Assembly (NCBI GenBank): GCA_025267735.1
Contig: CM046297.1
Location: 13,886,515-13,950,514, forward strand
Reading direction: 5' to 3'
DNA from: Mactra quadrangularis
Lineage: Eukaryota > Mollusca > Bivalvia > Venerida > Mactridae
Length of the DNA: 64,000 nt
Shown here: positions 11,936-23,219 of the stretch, one piece after another
Layout: every line of letters starts with the position of its first letter
Numbering within the stretch: the stretch's first letter is position 1
The notes under the pieces: generated by a model
What the model was told of the DNA's origin: nothing
The model's database searches: none
The model's input: only the letters and a program-made list of their open reading frames with translations
Position numbers and translations under genes: made by a program

Positions 11936-13281
11936 TAGAGGATATTCGCCAATTTTGGTGTAAGATCGATTTATATTTCACCGAGTGAGCTTAGAAAACA
12001 TATTTACACGAGTGGCGTAGCCACGAGTGAAAATGTCATTTTCTGAGCTCACAAGGTGAAATATAAATTGATCTTACACCGAAATCGGCGAATTTTCTGT
12101 TTCTTTCATGCTGTTCACCAGAAAAATGATGCAAGACTATCTAGATTCTACCTGTGCCAGTTCATGGACAGACCGTATGACTCATTATTATTGTGAAAGA
12201 GCGAAAATAAGTAGTTCCAGTGTGCATAATTTATTGTAATATAATCGTTTATTTCTAAAGACACTACCCATCCAAATATAATTAATCCATGTTTGTTACG
12301 GTAAAGAAGTATGTGGGAAAACAATTTTAAACTCGAAAATCGTGTAACAGTTTCCTTACGCGGAAGGAGACAAATGTGTACTGCAAATGAACAGTCAATG
12401 TCAAGGTAAATGTGTTTACGTCGGAGTTGGACTATGCAAATTTAAATCAATACAGTTTTTATTGTGATGTCATATTACACGGTTAAACGGAAGGATTTAA
12501 ACGATATTATCAAGCGACTGGAAAGTACATGTTTCACAATTATGATATGGATATAAGGATAATGTAAGGAAACACATAGATCTACGCGCTGAAGGGATGT
12601 GTCATTGATTTGTCAAAATGGCGAAGATTCAAGAAAGCCGATGATTTTTAAGCCAGTTCATTATATCTAATTTATGCACAGATTGGCTTGGATAAATACT
12701 AGCCAACCTTTGTATTTACCATATAATGACTGGATATTCGTCAAATGAATCAACGAATGGAATCCAATGGCAATGCACACGATGCAGCTTTGATACAGTC
12801 AACGTTCAGACATGTTTGAGTTTTTCCTCGCTGGATTTGAATGGTGACGTAAGTTATTCTAAGATTTGTAATGAATTTTCTAATGAAAACCTGTATTAGA
12901 CTATTCATTAAAAGCACGAAACTCTCGCATTTGACCCCAATTATGTAGAAAAAATCTCCATTATGCAGTCGCGTGATTGCCGTGTAATCTGGACTGAAGC
13001 TGTGTCGACTAAATTTGTAGACTTTCGTTTTAAAAATTAGTTAGCAACAGGATATGTTGGATTTGTTTATATCATCTCCTGCTTTAGCATCAACTAATGC
13101 CTTTTGTCACCATTGAACTCGCTTATATGATGTTTGAAATAGCTCTAGCTTGTCTGTCTCCCTTGAAAAAAAGTAGTCCGTCTTTTTTTTATATTTTCAC
13201 CGTAGTGAAAATATAAACCGATATTTTCATCGTTTATTTTCATCGGATAACACAGCATTTCACCGTAAAGCATGAAAGAAA
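11936..13281. mobile_element. 1346-bp insertion within the 55-bp satellite
   Basis: The satellite stops after ...GGACTATA at 11935 and resumes in exact phase at 13282 (GTGGTCACATTACACAAG), so the insertion limits are defined to the base. No target duplication is visible. The left 155 bp form a hairpin: 36-bp imperfect arms at 11947-11982 and 12055-12090 (CGCCAATTTTGGTGTAAGAT / ATCTTACACCGAAATCGGCG). A perfect 13-bp inverted pair, TTTCTTTCATGCT (12100-12112) and AGCATGAAAGAAA (13269-13281), brackets the rest. Further small hairpins lie at 13185-13265. The superfamily is uncertain; lack of a duplication would suit a Helitron-like process, but the canonical TC/CTRR ends are not seen. Confidence 0.7.
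12726..12899 (+). other. 57-residue open frame inside the insertion
   Basis: Starts at ATG and reads MTGYSSNESTNGIQWQCTRC, then SFDTVNVQTCLSFSSLDLNG, with a GTAAGT donor-like site right after GGTGAC at 12844-12849. The Cys-x-x-Cys followed by a FSSLDL-like stretch is faintly reminiscent of short conserved segments in invertebrate retroelement proteins. The match is too weak to name. It may be a captured exon or a transposon remnant. Confidence 0.25.
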
Positions 13282-13390
13282 GTGGTCACATTACACAAGT
13301 CCTGTAGGCATCGGTTATATTATGTATTGGACTATAGTGGTCACATTACGAACGTCCTTTAGCATCGGTTAGATCATGTTTGTTGATATC
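13282..13390 (+). repeat. 55-bp satellite resumed, about 2 copies
   Basis: GTGGTCACAT at 13282 and 13337, continuing the register broken by the 1346-bp insertion, then decaying after TTAGATCATGTTTG. Confidence 0.8.
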
Positions 13391-13616
13391 AGTAGCCCAT
13401 AAAGCATACTGGGGGTTGATGTTAAAAGTGAGTACAAAATTGTTAATTGCCACTGAAACCCAAAGACTTTAAATCTCAAATTCAGTTATAATGTTGCTGC
13501 TATTTTTAGACTGTATTCATCATTTCATCATAATCTATGTTTTGGTGAACGTTGACAATGGTCGTACGATTGTAGTATGAACCCTGGAATATCTTAAAGA
13601 TAGACAAATCACTTAC

Positions 13617-16518
13617 CAGTACAATCAATATGGCCCCAGGAGTCTTTGCAAACCCCAGGACGATCTACAAACAAAAAAAGAAACATCAACAACTTTTGTA
13701 TTGCTTAGGAACTGACGCAAAGAGGTACCCAATGGTCGCACATACGAATTGAGTGAGTTTATAATATGACTTGTATTTTCAGAGCAAGATAATTATGTAC
13801 ACGAAATTGTGACTCATAAGGCAACGAAATAAACTGTTCATTATCAAACTGTATAAAATATCGACTTTTTACGAGAAATACCGATCAAATGTTTGTCATT
13901 TAAAATTTTCAAAATTCAAAAATTCACCTGGATGTATCACGTGACCAAAAACTTATAGAAGGGGAAGTTAAGTTATACACTCGAGTAAAATACAGTATCA
14001 ACAAGCATTTATTTTCACTTATGGGGATCTATGCTATGGTGGGCCCATTTATAGGGGAAAATAGCAACACAAATGAAATTTGGGGAAAAGGTTATCCTTA
14101 GATTTTAATCTTTCTATTACATCCACCGACAGAGTAACATTTTTAGAAGAACATTGTCTTATGTTAAATTTCAACATCAAGTATTAACATAAAGTAGTAA
14201 CATAAGACGTAAATTCATCTTAGATTTCTCCATGATATTTATTTATTTAATATTTTTTGTTGGGTTTAACGCCGTAGCAACACATTGTAAAGATCATATA
14301 ACGGTGTCAAGCGCACCTAACCTAGCTTTCCTGAACCCTTGTCTATACCCAGTACTCACCTACCATTCCACAAGGCCGAAAACTTCTCCATATACCTTAT
14401 TAATGGCCGAAAATCGACATTATTGTCAAATTTTCATGGAAGAGTATAACCTCCCCGGGTATGATTCGAACCTGTACCCCCTCTGGGACACTAGATTTGA
14501 AATCCAGGCGCGCTACCAACTGCGCTGCCGACCCGGATTAATGATACTTAAGAAATTGGCAAAAATAATACAAAGTACACAATTTTAAGGACTGGGGATT
14601 TTTTCTACAGGGACTGGGAAAAAATTAATACTTTTAGGGAAAAAGTGCTCAGCTTAGCCTGACAAACACAGTCAACATTCGAATAAAAACAGCAAAACAG
14701 TCAGCAACCAGCTCTTAAATATAAAGTTTTAATTCTTTGTTTCGTCCATAAAATGTACTGTGAACTGGCAACAAGTTGCTTATACGACACTTGAACAGTA
14801 AATATCCACTATTAGGACCATCAAAATCGATGGTTATCATAGAGTAACTTGATAAGTATAAGGAACTTTCACTTCTCATGCAATAGCGACTTAACGTCGC
14901 CGGTAGTGGCATTATTCGGCAAAAAAATTTAAGTGATCACTAAAGAGGACCTTTACAGAAACCAAAAGGAACACCTTTCCAGTATAACATATTAATGCGC
15001 AGCTCTAGTTTTAAGTTCGAAATTTGCACTGAAAGTTAAACACAGAGAAATGGGGAACAATTACATGCATTGAATACCTTCTGACTCTCCCATGTGGCAC
15101 GAACCCACACATTTACAAACCGTACATTCTAAATTCGTTATATCTTGGATAACAAACCTGCCTGAAATATTACATCAATATATAAGTACACAATGGAAGT
15201 ATTAATACACAAGTCCTCAACAGAAGTAAAAATGACCCATTATACAATATGAGTACATGTATAAATGCACAAGTTAACAATTTGAGTATATTCATGTATG
15301 CACAATATACGATGGAATAATAATCATTCAAGTACACAGTGGAAGTAGAAATGCATAAGCACACAATATGAGTATAAATGCACAAGTATACAATTTAAGT
15401 ATAAATGCACGAATACACAATAGCAGTATAAATGCACAAATATACAATTTGAGTATAAATGCACAAATGTACAATTTGAGTATAAATGCACGAATATACA
15501 ATTTGAATATAAATGCACAAATATACAATTTGAGTATAAATGCACAAATGTACAATTTGAGTATAAATGCACGAATATACAATTTGAGTATAAATTCACA
15601 AATGTACAATTTGAATATAAATGCACAAATATACAATTTGAGTATAAATGCAAAATGTACAATTTGAGTATAAATGCACAAATGTACAATTTGAGTTTAA
15701 ATGCACAAATGTACAATTTGAATATAAATGCACAAATGTACAATTTGAGTATAAATGCACAAATATACAATTTGAGTATAAATGCACAAATGTACAATTT
15801 GAGTATAAATGCACAAATGTACAATTTGAATATAAATGCACAAGTACATGATGAGAGTGAAATAATATATTTCAGTGTTTTGTTCAACTAATGCCTATTG
15901 TTCAAAGAACTACCGATTATTTGTCTCTGTGTTTGTCTGTGGTAAATTTAATCATTTTTATACGTGAAGATAACAAGTACTCCATACTAGCCAAGACAAA
16001 GTCAAATTATACTTTAAACTTAGATTTAATCTCTTGTTGAACGTGGAGAAGCTGAATAAACGAATACGCACAAACTTAAAAAAAACCAAATAATCTATAC
16101 TTCGCAGAAGTAGGATATTCCGACATTGCACTGCGGATCATTTTCAGAAGTCAGAAGACTTGTATCAACCTATCAAAGCGTTGTTCTCTTAGTGGAAACA
16201 ATATAAATAGCATAGTACATTTGCATTTCGAACAAATTTTTGAAAGCTAATTTGCAAAGTGTGTGATATTTACAGGTTGTTTTTATACAGCGAATTACGT
16301 CACAGAGCACAATGACTGCATCAATAATATTAATATTTTATAATAGCACAGGTCAGCTGAACGTGACCCATATTGTGAAGTTGCAAGATCTGCAATAAAT
16401 TGGCAAGTACGTAAGCGGACAATTACGATCGGATTTAGCTCAGATTGGCATACTCACGATGTTTAAAACCTGATGTACAGCCAATCAACACGACGACGAC
16501 TAAGAGAAAATTCCTCAT
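13617..16518 (-). CDS. small secreted cysteine-containing protein (3' end not established)
   Basis: Three short exons on the minus strand link in phase: 16518-16458 (61 nt), 15161-15078 (84 nt) and 13664-13617 (48 nt), each with GT/AG ends and phase 1 throughout. The product starts MRNFLLVVVVLIGCTSG, a clear signal peptide, followed by FKHRRFVIQDITNLECTVCK and CVGSCHMGESEDRPGVCKDS, then WGHIDCT. Seven cysteines are visible, one in the signal peptide. RPGVC is reminiscent of the start of a WAP domain but the rest is not, so no family is claimed. The exon-3 donor (GTAAGTG) shows that at least one more exon exists. A candidate terminal exon follows an AG at 13453 and would run 13452-13346 to a stop inside the 55-bp satellite, giving 99 residues in all; this is weak. 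The 27-bp minisatellite lies in the intron between exons 1 and 2. An acceptor AG lies three bases before the ATG, so a 5' non-coding exon is expected. Confidence 0.55.
14259..14536 (-). mobile_element. tRNA-derived SINE, family B, nearly full length
   Basis: Read on the minus strand: a tRNA-like head (GGTCGGCAGCGCAGTTGGTA, with a B-box like GGTTCGAATC), a body containing CATGAAAATTTGACAATAAT and GGAAAGCTAGGTTAGGTGCG, and the 3' tail TACGGCGTTAAACCCAACA. An open frame across it (14232-14588) is incidental. It lies in the coding intron between exons 2 and 3 of the small secreted protein gene. Confidence 0.75.
15360..15850. repeat. 27-bp minisatellite, about 18 copies
   Basis: Unit GTATAAATGCACAAATGTAC + AATTTGA, 27 bp, with a looser lead-in from about 15180 in which related ACACAA/GAGTA words recur. 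Because 27 is divisible by three and the unit lacks stops in several frames, long open frames appear on both strands (up to 187 codons on the minus strand). They are repeats of nine residues such as SINAQMYNL or KLYICAFIL and are not taken as genes. Confidence 0.9.
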
Positions 16519-17037
16519 AGCCTGAAAAATTAAAACCACTATATGAAGATATGTATTCATTTACAACAGACATAAAAACAATCCTACAACCATGCAGTAA
16601 TAAAGACATGATAAACATTAAAGACACAATAAACATGTTAAGCCATTTTAATTTTTAAATTATTGTTTGACAAAGTTTTACAAGAGCACACTATATTCAC
16701 GTTTATAAACATTTTAATACTAGATTTACGTGTGATTCAAAATCGTTTTAGAAAATAATTATATAGGTTCTACTGTGCCGTTATTGGAACGAGAAATCTT
16801 GCGACACTTCGGAAGATATTGTCCAATTATTTACTATATCAACGTAATAACGGGGGGAACTACCGATGAGTTTGACCACTAATGAAGGCTCCATGACTAA
16901 CAAACTATGTAGACCATGGAATATATAAACGGGAACCGAACACCATTTTGTGCAACATCGATGTCAATAGAAACAACCTTTAAAAGTGCAGATGTTGTTC
17001 AGTATGTTCCAAAATTAAAAGAAATATATGAACTTAC

Positions 17038-17105
17038 AGTTTATCTAGTTTCCTTTATAGTTTACTTTCAACTGACTGATTTTTTGACCATATAATAATT
17101 ATATA
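17038..17105 (-). promoter_or_regulatory. possible TATA promoter and 5' non-coding exon of the small secreted protein gene
   Basis: On the minus strand TATATAA occupies 17105-17099. A putative leader exon ends at 17038 with a good donor (ACT|GTAAGTT). The distance allows transcription to start near 17075. This pairs with the acceptor three bases before the ATG at 16518. Inferred from motif spacing only. Confidence 0.35.
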
Positions 17106-17354
17106 GGTCAGTTAGATAAATTTGCATACCATTGGCGAACTAAAACCTAAATAAACTAAAATGGGAACTAGTGTACAGCCTTTATCATGATTACATGATG
17201 TAATTTCAAAATAAACAATGACCTTCAATTTACATTATTAAGAGCTTTCTTTTATTTCTAGATACTGCCAATAAGGCTTTCGGCAAAAGCTTACCATGTA
17301 AAAGAAGTGTACATGAGCGCAGACCCAAAAAGGGATGTTTAATAACTAGTAAGT

Positions 17355-18095
17355 TATGCAACAAGCATTCTATATGTCAGACAAGTATTGTGGGTCGTAA
17401 TAACAATTATACAGAACACTTGTACTGTATATATAATACACAATATGGGGGGTTTAACGACGTAGCAACACATTGTAAGGGTCTTATAACGGCGGTCAGT
17501 CAACCTACTCACTCCTCCTGGAAAGGCTAAATTTCTGGACTTAGCTGTTAACCAACTACTGAGTGCATACTTACGTCAGTGACTGACAACTGTCCTACAT
17601 ACTTAAAAATAATTGGTAGGAGGGAGAATGACCGTAGAAAAAATTTCATGACCAAGCCCCACGAAAGGCCCGGAAAGTATGCCCCGCCCGGGAACAGAAA
17701 ACATGTATTATAATAATATAGCACACATATAGCAAGCAGTCTATATGCCAGCAATTTATTGTGGGATGGGGTAACAATCATACAGAAAACTTGTACTATT
17801 AATAATATAACATACATGTAGCAAGCAGTCTTATGCCACAATGTATTGTGGGATGGGGTAACAATCATACAGAACACTTGTACTATAATGATATAACATA
17901 CATGTAGCAAACAGTCTATATGTCAGCAATGTATTGTGGGATGGGGTAACAATCATACAGAACACTTGTACTATTAATAATATAACATACATGTAGCAAG
18001 CAGTCTTATGCCACAATGTATTGTGGGATGGGGTAACAATCATACAGAACACTTGTACTATAATGATATAACATACATGTAACAAGCAGTTTATT
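17355..18095. repeat. ~88-bp tandem repeat, five copies, split by a SINE
   Basis: Copies carry TATTGTGGGATGGGGTAACA, then ATCATACAGAACACTTGTAC and ATAACATACATGTAGCAAGC. Starts lie near 17355, 17731, 17820, 17911 and 17996, with a partial one at 18080. The gap between the first and second copies is filled by the SINE at 17446-17695. Confidence 0.8.
17446..17695 (-). mobile_element. SINE, family A, 5'-truncated, inside the ~88-bp tandem repeat
   Basis: The minus strand carries TTCCCGGGCGGGGCATACTT, GGTCATGAAATTTTTTCTAC, GGTCATTCTCCCTCCTACCA and the tail ACGTCGTTAAACCCCCC. Its tRNA-like 5' part is largely missing. Confidence 0.65.
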
Positions 18096-18349
18096 GGCTA
18101 GCCATGAGGCGTAGAGCGTGTCAACATGTTAACATGGTCTCAACCGTAAGCATCAATTTATTGGATCAACACAGAGTTGGTATTGTCTATTTGAATTAAA
18201 AGCCGAAAATTTTCAGTTTTATTCTATGGTTGAATTTTATCCAAAACAAACCAGATATTTTTAAGATTGCTCGACAAGTCGAAGAAAAAATAAACATTTT
18301 TCACTTAATTTGATCCTAAAGAAATGATAGGACGGTGCTATTCAAACTT

Positions 18350-18540
18350 TTAACCTTGTAGGCAACTAAGCGCATATCCCCTACAGTGACTGACAACTGC
18401 CATATACAGTAGAAGGCATTGACCTTTGAAAGATTTTCATGACCAAACACCATGAATGTATAAAGGTATCCCTGATTTTATAACCTGAACTCTCTGGTTT
18501 GTAGTCAGACACGCTACCGACTAAACTAGCAGCTGTTTTG
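18350..18540 (-). mobile_element. degenerate SINE fragment, family A
   Basis: Retains GTGACTGACAACTGCC, TTTCATGACCAAACACCATGA and a tRNA-like end CAGACACGCTACCGAC. Heavily diverged. Confidence 0.4.
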
Positions 18541-19600
18541 GTTAAATGCAACAACATACTATAGGAACATCAATCTGATTAATCTGATCATCGCACCGCC
18601 GTTTTATTACAGGCCTGCGCTTGAAGCAACGTTAAATTCCTACCATTTTATCAGTGGAGACACAATGCTAGACTTATCAAATTTTAAGGATTGTTATATG
18701 CTAACATAAAGTGTGTCAGTTCTGACGGTTCTTATCTTAGAGACATAACTATATCGTCCGCTTGACATATGATTCATACAGTTAATAAAAAATTAAAAAG
18801 TGTAAACAAATAACTGGAACGTTTCATCTACAAATTCTATTGTGAGTTTTTCATTTATTGTTGAAAATCCTCTTTTCAAATACGTGTTCATACAAATGAT
18901 TAACACTTGGAAAAAGCTCATATCACATCTCTAGTTTTGTTATTTTTGTTTCTGTTTAGCAAATGGATGGTTATAATCAAGTTTGAATTTGTTTTGGGAC
19001 CAGGAAGTGATTTTTGTAGAAGAGATTCTGGAAAAAATCAGCTTGAAGTTGATGCTTCACGGAGATGAACTCAATGTGAATGAGCTTTTATATCAATTAT
19101 CTGTCTAATTATACAGACATAGGGTTAAATTTCATGGTTTCAATTCAGAAGCTAGATGTTCTGACAACTGTAATTCAATACCTGAATACCTGAATATCTG
19201 ATATAAAAGTTTATTCATACGTTCATAAACAATTTTTATTTTATTGTTTTAGCCACGCGCCAATTTAATTGCAACGTATGTTCTTAAAAAACACATAATA
19301 GCCTTTTGCAGGGTTAAATAAGGGGCAATAATTTTCAAGCAAACGCGATGGCCTACTTTTATCTATGTTGTTGGTGTTAGTATCTTCATGCGTACAAAGT
19401 TTTAAGAAAATAAGACCGCGAAAGCTTAAGGTGGTATGCTTCTTTACCCTTATACTTCATGTTCAATGTTTCATATGTTTATAGTTAATATTTAAAATAG
19501 ATTATGCTCTATGTATGTAACAAAATGAATTATCTATTCTCTTTCGTAATGATAACTGATGTTTCACATTTTTCACACCAACCTATATTGACAGAGATAA
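18541..19600. other. gene-free stretch upstream of the mucin-like gene
   Basis: AT-rich DNA with no repeat family or exon that I can support. The bases just before the ATG at 19601 (TATTGACAG|AGATAA) look like a splice acceptor, so the mucin-like gene may have a 5' non-coding exon somewhere here. Confidence 0.4.
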
Positions 19601-22600
19601 ATGGTACATCAAGATTTGTCAAAGATGTTGTTCAGTTGTTTTGCCAGTAATATATTATTAGCGTTGGTCTCACATAACGTCATGGTCACCGGTGATGTAA
19701 ATACTGACAGTTCTATTGCTACACTGGAACTAACACTCACGTCATCTTCTATTTTACCTTCGACCATTGACAAAACTTCAACAGGAACGGCTTCCACTAC
19801 AACCCCGTTACAATCGCATTCAGCAGCGACATCGACCACCATCAATTCATCAGTTATATCAACAAATTCACCGTCTAAACCATTACCAACAACACCATCA
19901 TCAACAACAAATAAAACAACATCACCAATAGCAACGACAACAAGCAAAACAACATCACCAATAGCAACGACAACAAGCAAAACAACATCACCAATAGCAA
20001 CGACAACAAGCAAAACAAAACAAATACTATCATCAACATCATCAGTTTCACCATCAGCATCAGCAGTGACAGAGTCGTCGTCGTCAACTGCGCCAATAAC
20101 TTCAACATTGGAGTGCACTGATTATACGACGACTATTACAGAAGCTCCAACCCCAGCACCGTCAACAGAGACGCCACAAGTGACTATACCACTACAGATA
20201 ACCAAAACGCCACCAAACTTCAAATACATCACATTTGATCCAGACATTGGTAAGTCTTCTTTGTTGTTATTACGTTTAACTCATGTGACTTACAAGTGTC
20301 TTTTTTCATCGCCATTTAATGCTTTTGCAGTGAGCAAGCGTTTCGCATTGATTTAGTCCTTTACATTTGATTTAACATCGCCCGACTTCCGTTTTGCTTT
20401 TACTCACGCCATCTAAACCTTTTACGACGAGCACGTTTGTACCGAAGACTTCATAAAATCATGCTTAAAACTTAGAAACTATAAAAACACTGATCGCTAG
20501 TTGTAAAAATCTTATCAAAACGATTTTCTATGCGTAGGCGAAATACTAGTCGAAGTAGGTAGTTATTGTTGCTGTCATGAAACATTCTTATACATTATTA
20601 TGTATCAACTGGAGCACGCGTATCCCTTTTTCCAAGTTTCTTTTTGCAAAATCTTAGTATTAAAATTAGCCGCCACAAATGCATGACCTTGTTTGTGTGA
20701 GTCAATAGCAATATAGTATCACTAAATCAGGACTCAGGAGGCATCGGTCACATTTGAGGACAAGTTCCGCTTTATGTTATAGTCACAAATAAACTGATTG
20801 TGGTACCTGGTAGGAACGAAATGGTACATATCCTGCCGGATGTACGGTTACCCTTTGTACACTTCTTAACATGTTAAAAGGCAGGACAGTGTAAAACCCA
20901 CAATGAAAGAGGTTAGCTGACTGACCAAATATTTATAAAGATTGCTACGAAAGCTGATGAAATGAATTCGAAGCGGTCCGAGATGTTCATCTCAAACTGA
21001 GTGACATTGTCACTAAGAAAGAAAAGATGAATGTACAATAAACAAATTATGCTTGAAACTTTAAGGTAATGACTGCAGACGTTTTGATTACGAATTTAAT
21101 GAAGAATATTCAATATGTACTCACAAATGTGAAAATATAAACTGTCTAAATGGTGGAGAATGTGCCGTGACAGTGGAAGGCAAGGATAGAATAACCGTTG
21201 GTTGTCGGTGAGTATTCGCCATTACATGTGAGCCTCATAATTATAATAAGTGCCTAATGTACAAGTTTACACGTTGTGTATTTCTTATGAAAAATATTTC
21301 TTTTTCCGATTGAAATTCTCAAGTGATACTTCAACGTGTAAACATTAAAAAACGCTTGATTCACATACTTTCCATGTTGGAATAACAAAAGTAGCGTTCT
21401 CTATACAGTATCGTTTTAAAAATAAGTCATTTTAAATATCACATCGAAGGAGTAGACAAAACACAGTGACAAACTCATTCGTAGAAAAATGTGTTTAGTG
21501 TGTGTAGTGATGGTATATTTTCTTATTTCTTTTCTTTTGGTTTTTCTAGTAGTGTACCTTTACAGTATTTTCCCTTGGTGGTCAAATTTTAACAGTAATA
21601 ATAGACTCGAATAGAGACTATGTGTAAATAGTTAGTTTTTTTTCATGAGTTTCTCCATGTTTAGTAGCAGACTAGCAAATCCTGATTCCGAATTTTATCT
21701 GCGCAGACGATCACATTAAGCCGCGCATGCTTAGTTACAGGGATAATTACATTGAAGTAGATCGCTTTAAGCGTTAACAAACAGACTTTGCAATTACACT
21801 GCAGCTGGAGTTTAACTAATAATACTAATCGGTAAGTTAAAGGTAAATTTTCCTTGAATGGTTTCCGTTTGTTGTATAATGCTGTGTAAATATATTTTAT
21901 CAACACCACATGTTCGACAGTGCTATTATGATTGGAAAGCGCTTTGATTTGTTCATATTTATATATTTTTACAGATGTCCATCAACTGAAGACTTAGTCT
22001 ACAGTGGTACTACTTGTGAAAACTCCCAGATGAGTAGATTAAAAGAAAGAAGGATAACTCTTGGTATTCTGATACCTATAGTCTTCCTGTCATTACTGCT
22101 CTTGATTTGTGTATATGCTAAACTGAGGCATTATGGGTAAGTTCTACATCATGAGGTCAAAACTCATCATAGGGGTTATTTCCCTATATAGATAAAATAG
22201 CATTAGGTTCAAACTTTCGGCAGCGGTTAATTGCCTCAGATGATAAAATAGCAAATGGTCCAAACTTTCCCCAGCGATTATTTCCCTTACTTATTTATAG
22301 AAATGGAAAAGGAAGGTAACGAATTTAAAAAATCCAAATTATTTGCTTCTCAGCCCATTTTCTACAATTACCTTCATGGGCTTAATTATGCAAATATGCA
22401 TTGTTAGAAATAAAAATGTTAAAACTTAGAAAAATTGTCGTTAAACCTTTAAAAATTCAAGTCCAATCCTTAAAGCATCTCTTGATCATATATCGAATTA
22501 CGAAATAGCCCAATCTTACTTCATTTAGAACATTTTGTACGGTAGTTCTGTACGATTTATGGTCTTAGCATTGTTAAGGTCTATTCGGGAGAAATGAATT

Positions 22601-23219
22601 TTTATAAAGAAGTGTTTTTATATTACACGACGTAACTAAGGAATATGATTCCGTGGTAATTGTCATCAGCATAGGGCAAAGAAGAAAATTAAAAAAAGGT
22701 GTTTTCAAACTTAATATCACAGAATACAAATAATGTAATTAGAATCATAGAGGTATTAGAATGGCTTCACGTATGCTATTATTTTAAACAAAGGCCAAAT
22801 GATACATTTTAATTATCCGAAGCATTTTGAGTTTTGACTTATGCCATAGAGCCTAAAGGGTGATCATGTCGTCTGATTACATTGATTGAACAGAACAGTC
22901 AATTTCCCTCCTACCACCAATTCATAATCATGTAGAGCAGCTGTCTTTGACGCACCTGGTTAACTGGTTAACAGCTGAATCAAGAGATTATTTAGCCTTT
23001 CCAGGAACGGTGACCTGGTTGACTGACCGTCGTGATATTGCCTATACAATGAGTTGCTTCGGTGTTAAACCCCAACCAAAATAAAAAAAAAGAACTGCAG
23101 CCATGACTTTTTAGACATCGTTTGACAAATGATATCACAAAGCCCATTTTTTTCCTTTCAGATCCACAGAGAGAAGTTTCAGGAACAATAATTATAATGT
23201 CAATACAGGAAATCTTTGA
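19601..23219 (+). CDS. mucin-like, EGF-containing single-pass membrane protein
   Basis: Four exons join in frame: 19601-20249, 21066-21207, 21975-22136 and 23162-23219 (1011 nt, 336 residues), all with GT/AG introns. A hydrophobic N-terminal signal (MLFSCFASNILLALVSHNVM, beginning at residue 9) leads to a Ser/Thr/Pro-rich region to about residue 210, expected to be heavily O-glycosylated. It includes three tandem copies of the 11-residue unit KTTSPIATTTS. An EGF-like domain follows with six cysteines at 238, 243, 249, 263, 265 and 278 (CENINCLNGGEC ... GCRC ... C). A transmembrane helix spans about 291-311 (ITLGILIPIVFLSLLLLICV) after a basic KERR, then a ~25-residue tail ending NVNTGNL. The design suggests a cell-surface mucin or adhesion molecule; the ligand is unknown. 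The long antisense frame at 19609-20118 is a by-product of the triplet bias. Its 3' end converges on the DUF218 gene. Confidence 0.8.
19913..20015 (+). repeat. 33-bp coding minisatellite, three copies
   Basis: AAAACAACATCACCAATAGC + AACGACAACAAGC repeated three times, identical or nearly so, encoding the KTTSPIATTTS units of the mucin-like gene. A length-variable coding repeat is likely. Confidence 0.85.
22150..22290. repeat. short imperfect direct repeat in intron 3
   Basis: GATAAAATAGCATTAGGTTC..ACTTTCGGCAGCGGTTA is followed by GATAAAATAGCAAATGGTCC..ACTTTCCCCAGCGATTA, a ~60-bp tandem duplication within the last intron of the mucin-like gene. Confidence 0.55.
22895..23085 (+). mobile_element. 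SINE 3' fragment, family A
   Basis: Body piece CAATTTCCCTCCTACCACCA, a central part TTAGCCTTTCCAGGAACGGT, then GGTTGACTGACCGTCGTGAT and the tail CGGTGTTAAACCCCAACC. It lies in intron 3 of the mucin-like gene. Confidence 0.65.

Noticed and set aside
15324..15887. 187-codon minus-strand frame and several overlapping frames of repeated nonapeptides
   Set aside because: Produced by a 27-bp minisatellite without stops; open in several frames on both strands, no signal for a gene.
19609..20118. 169-codon minus-strand frame rich in V, D and G
   Set aside because: Antisense shadow of the Ser/Thr-rich exon of the mucin-like gene, whose splice phases fit the plus strand.
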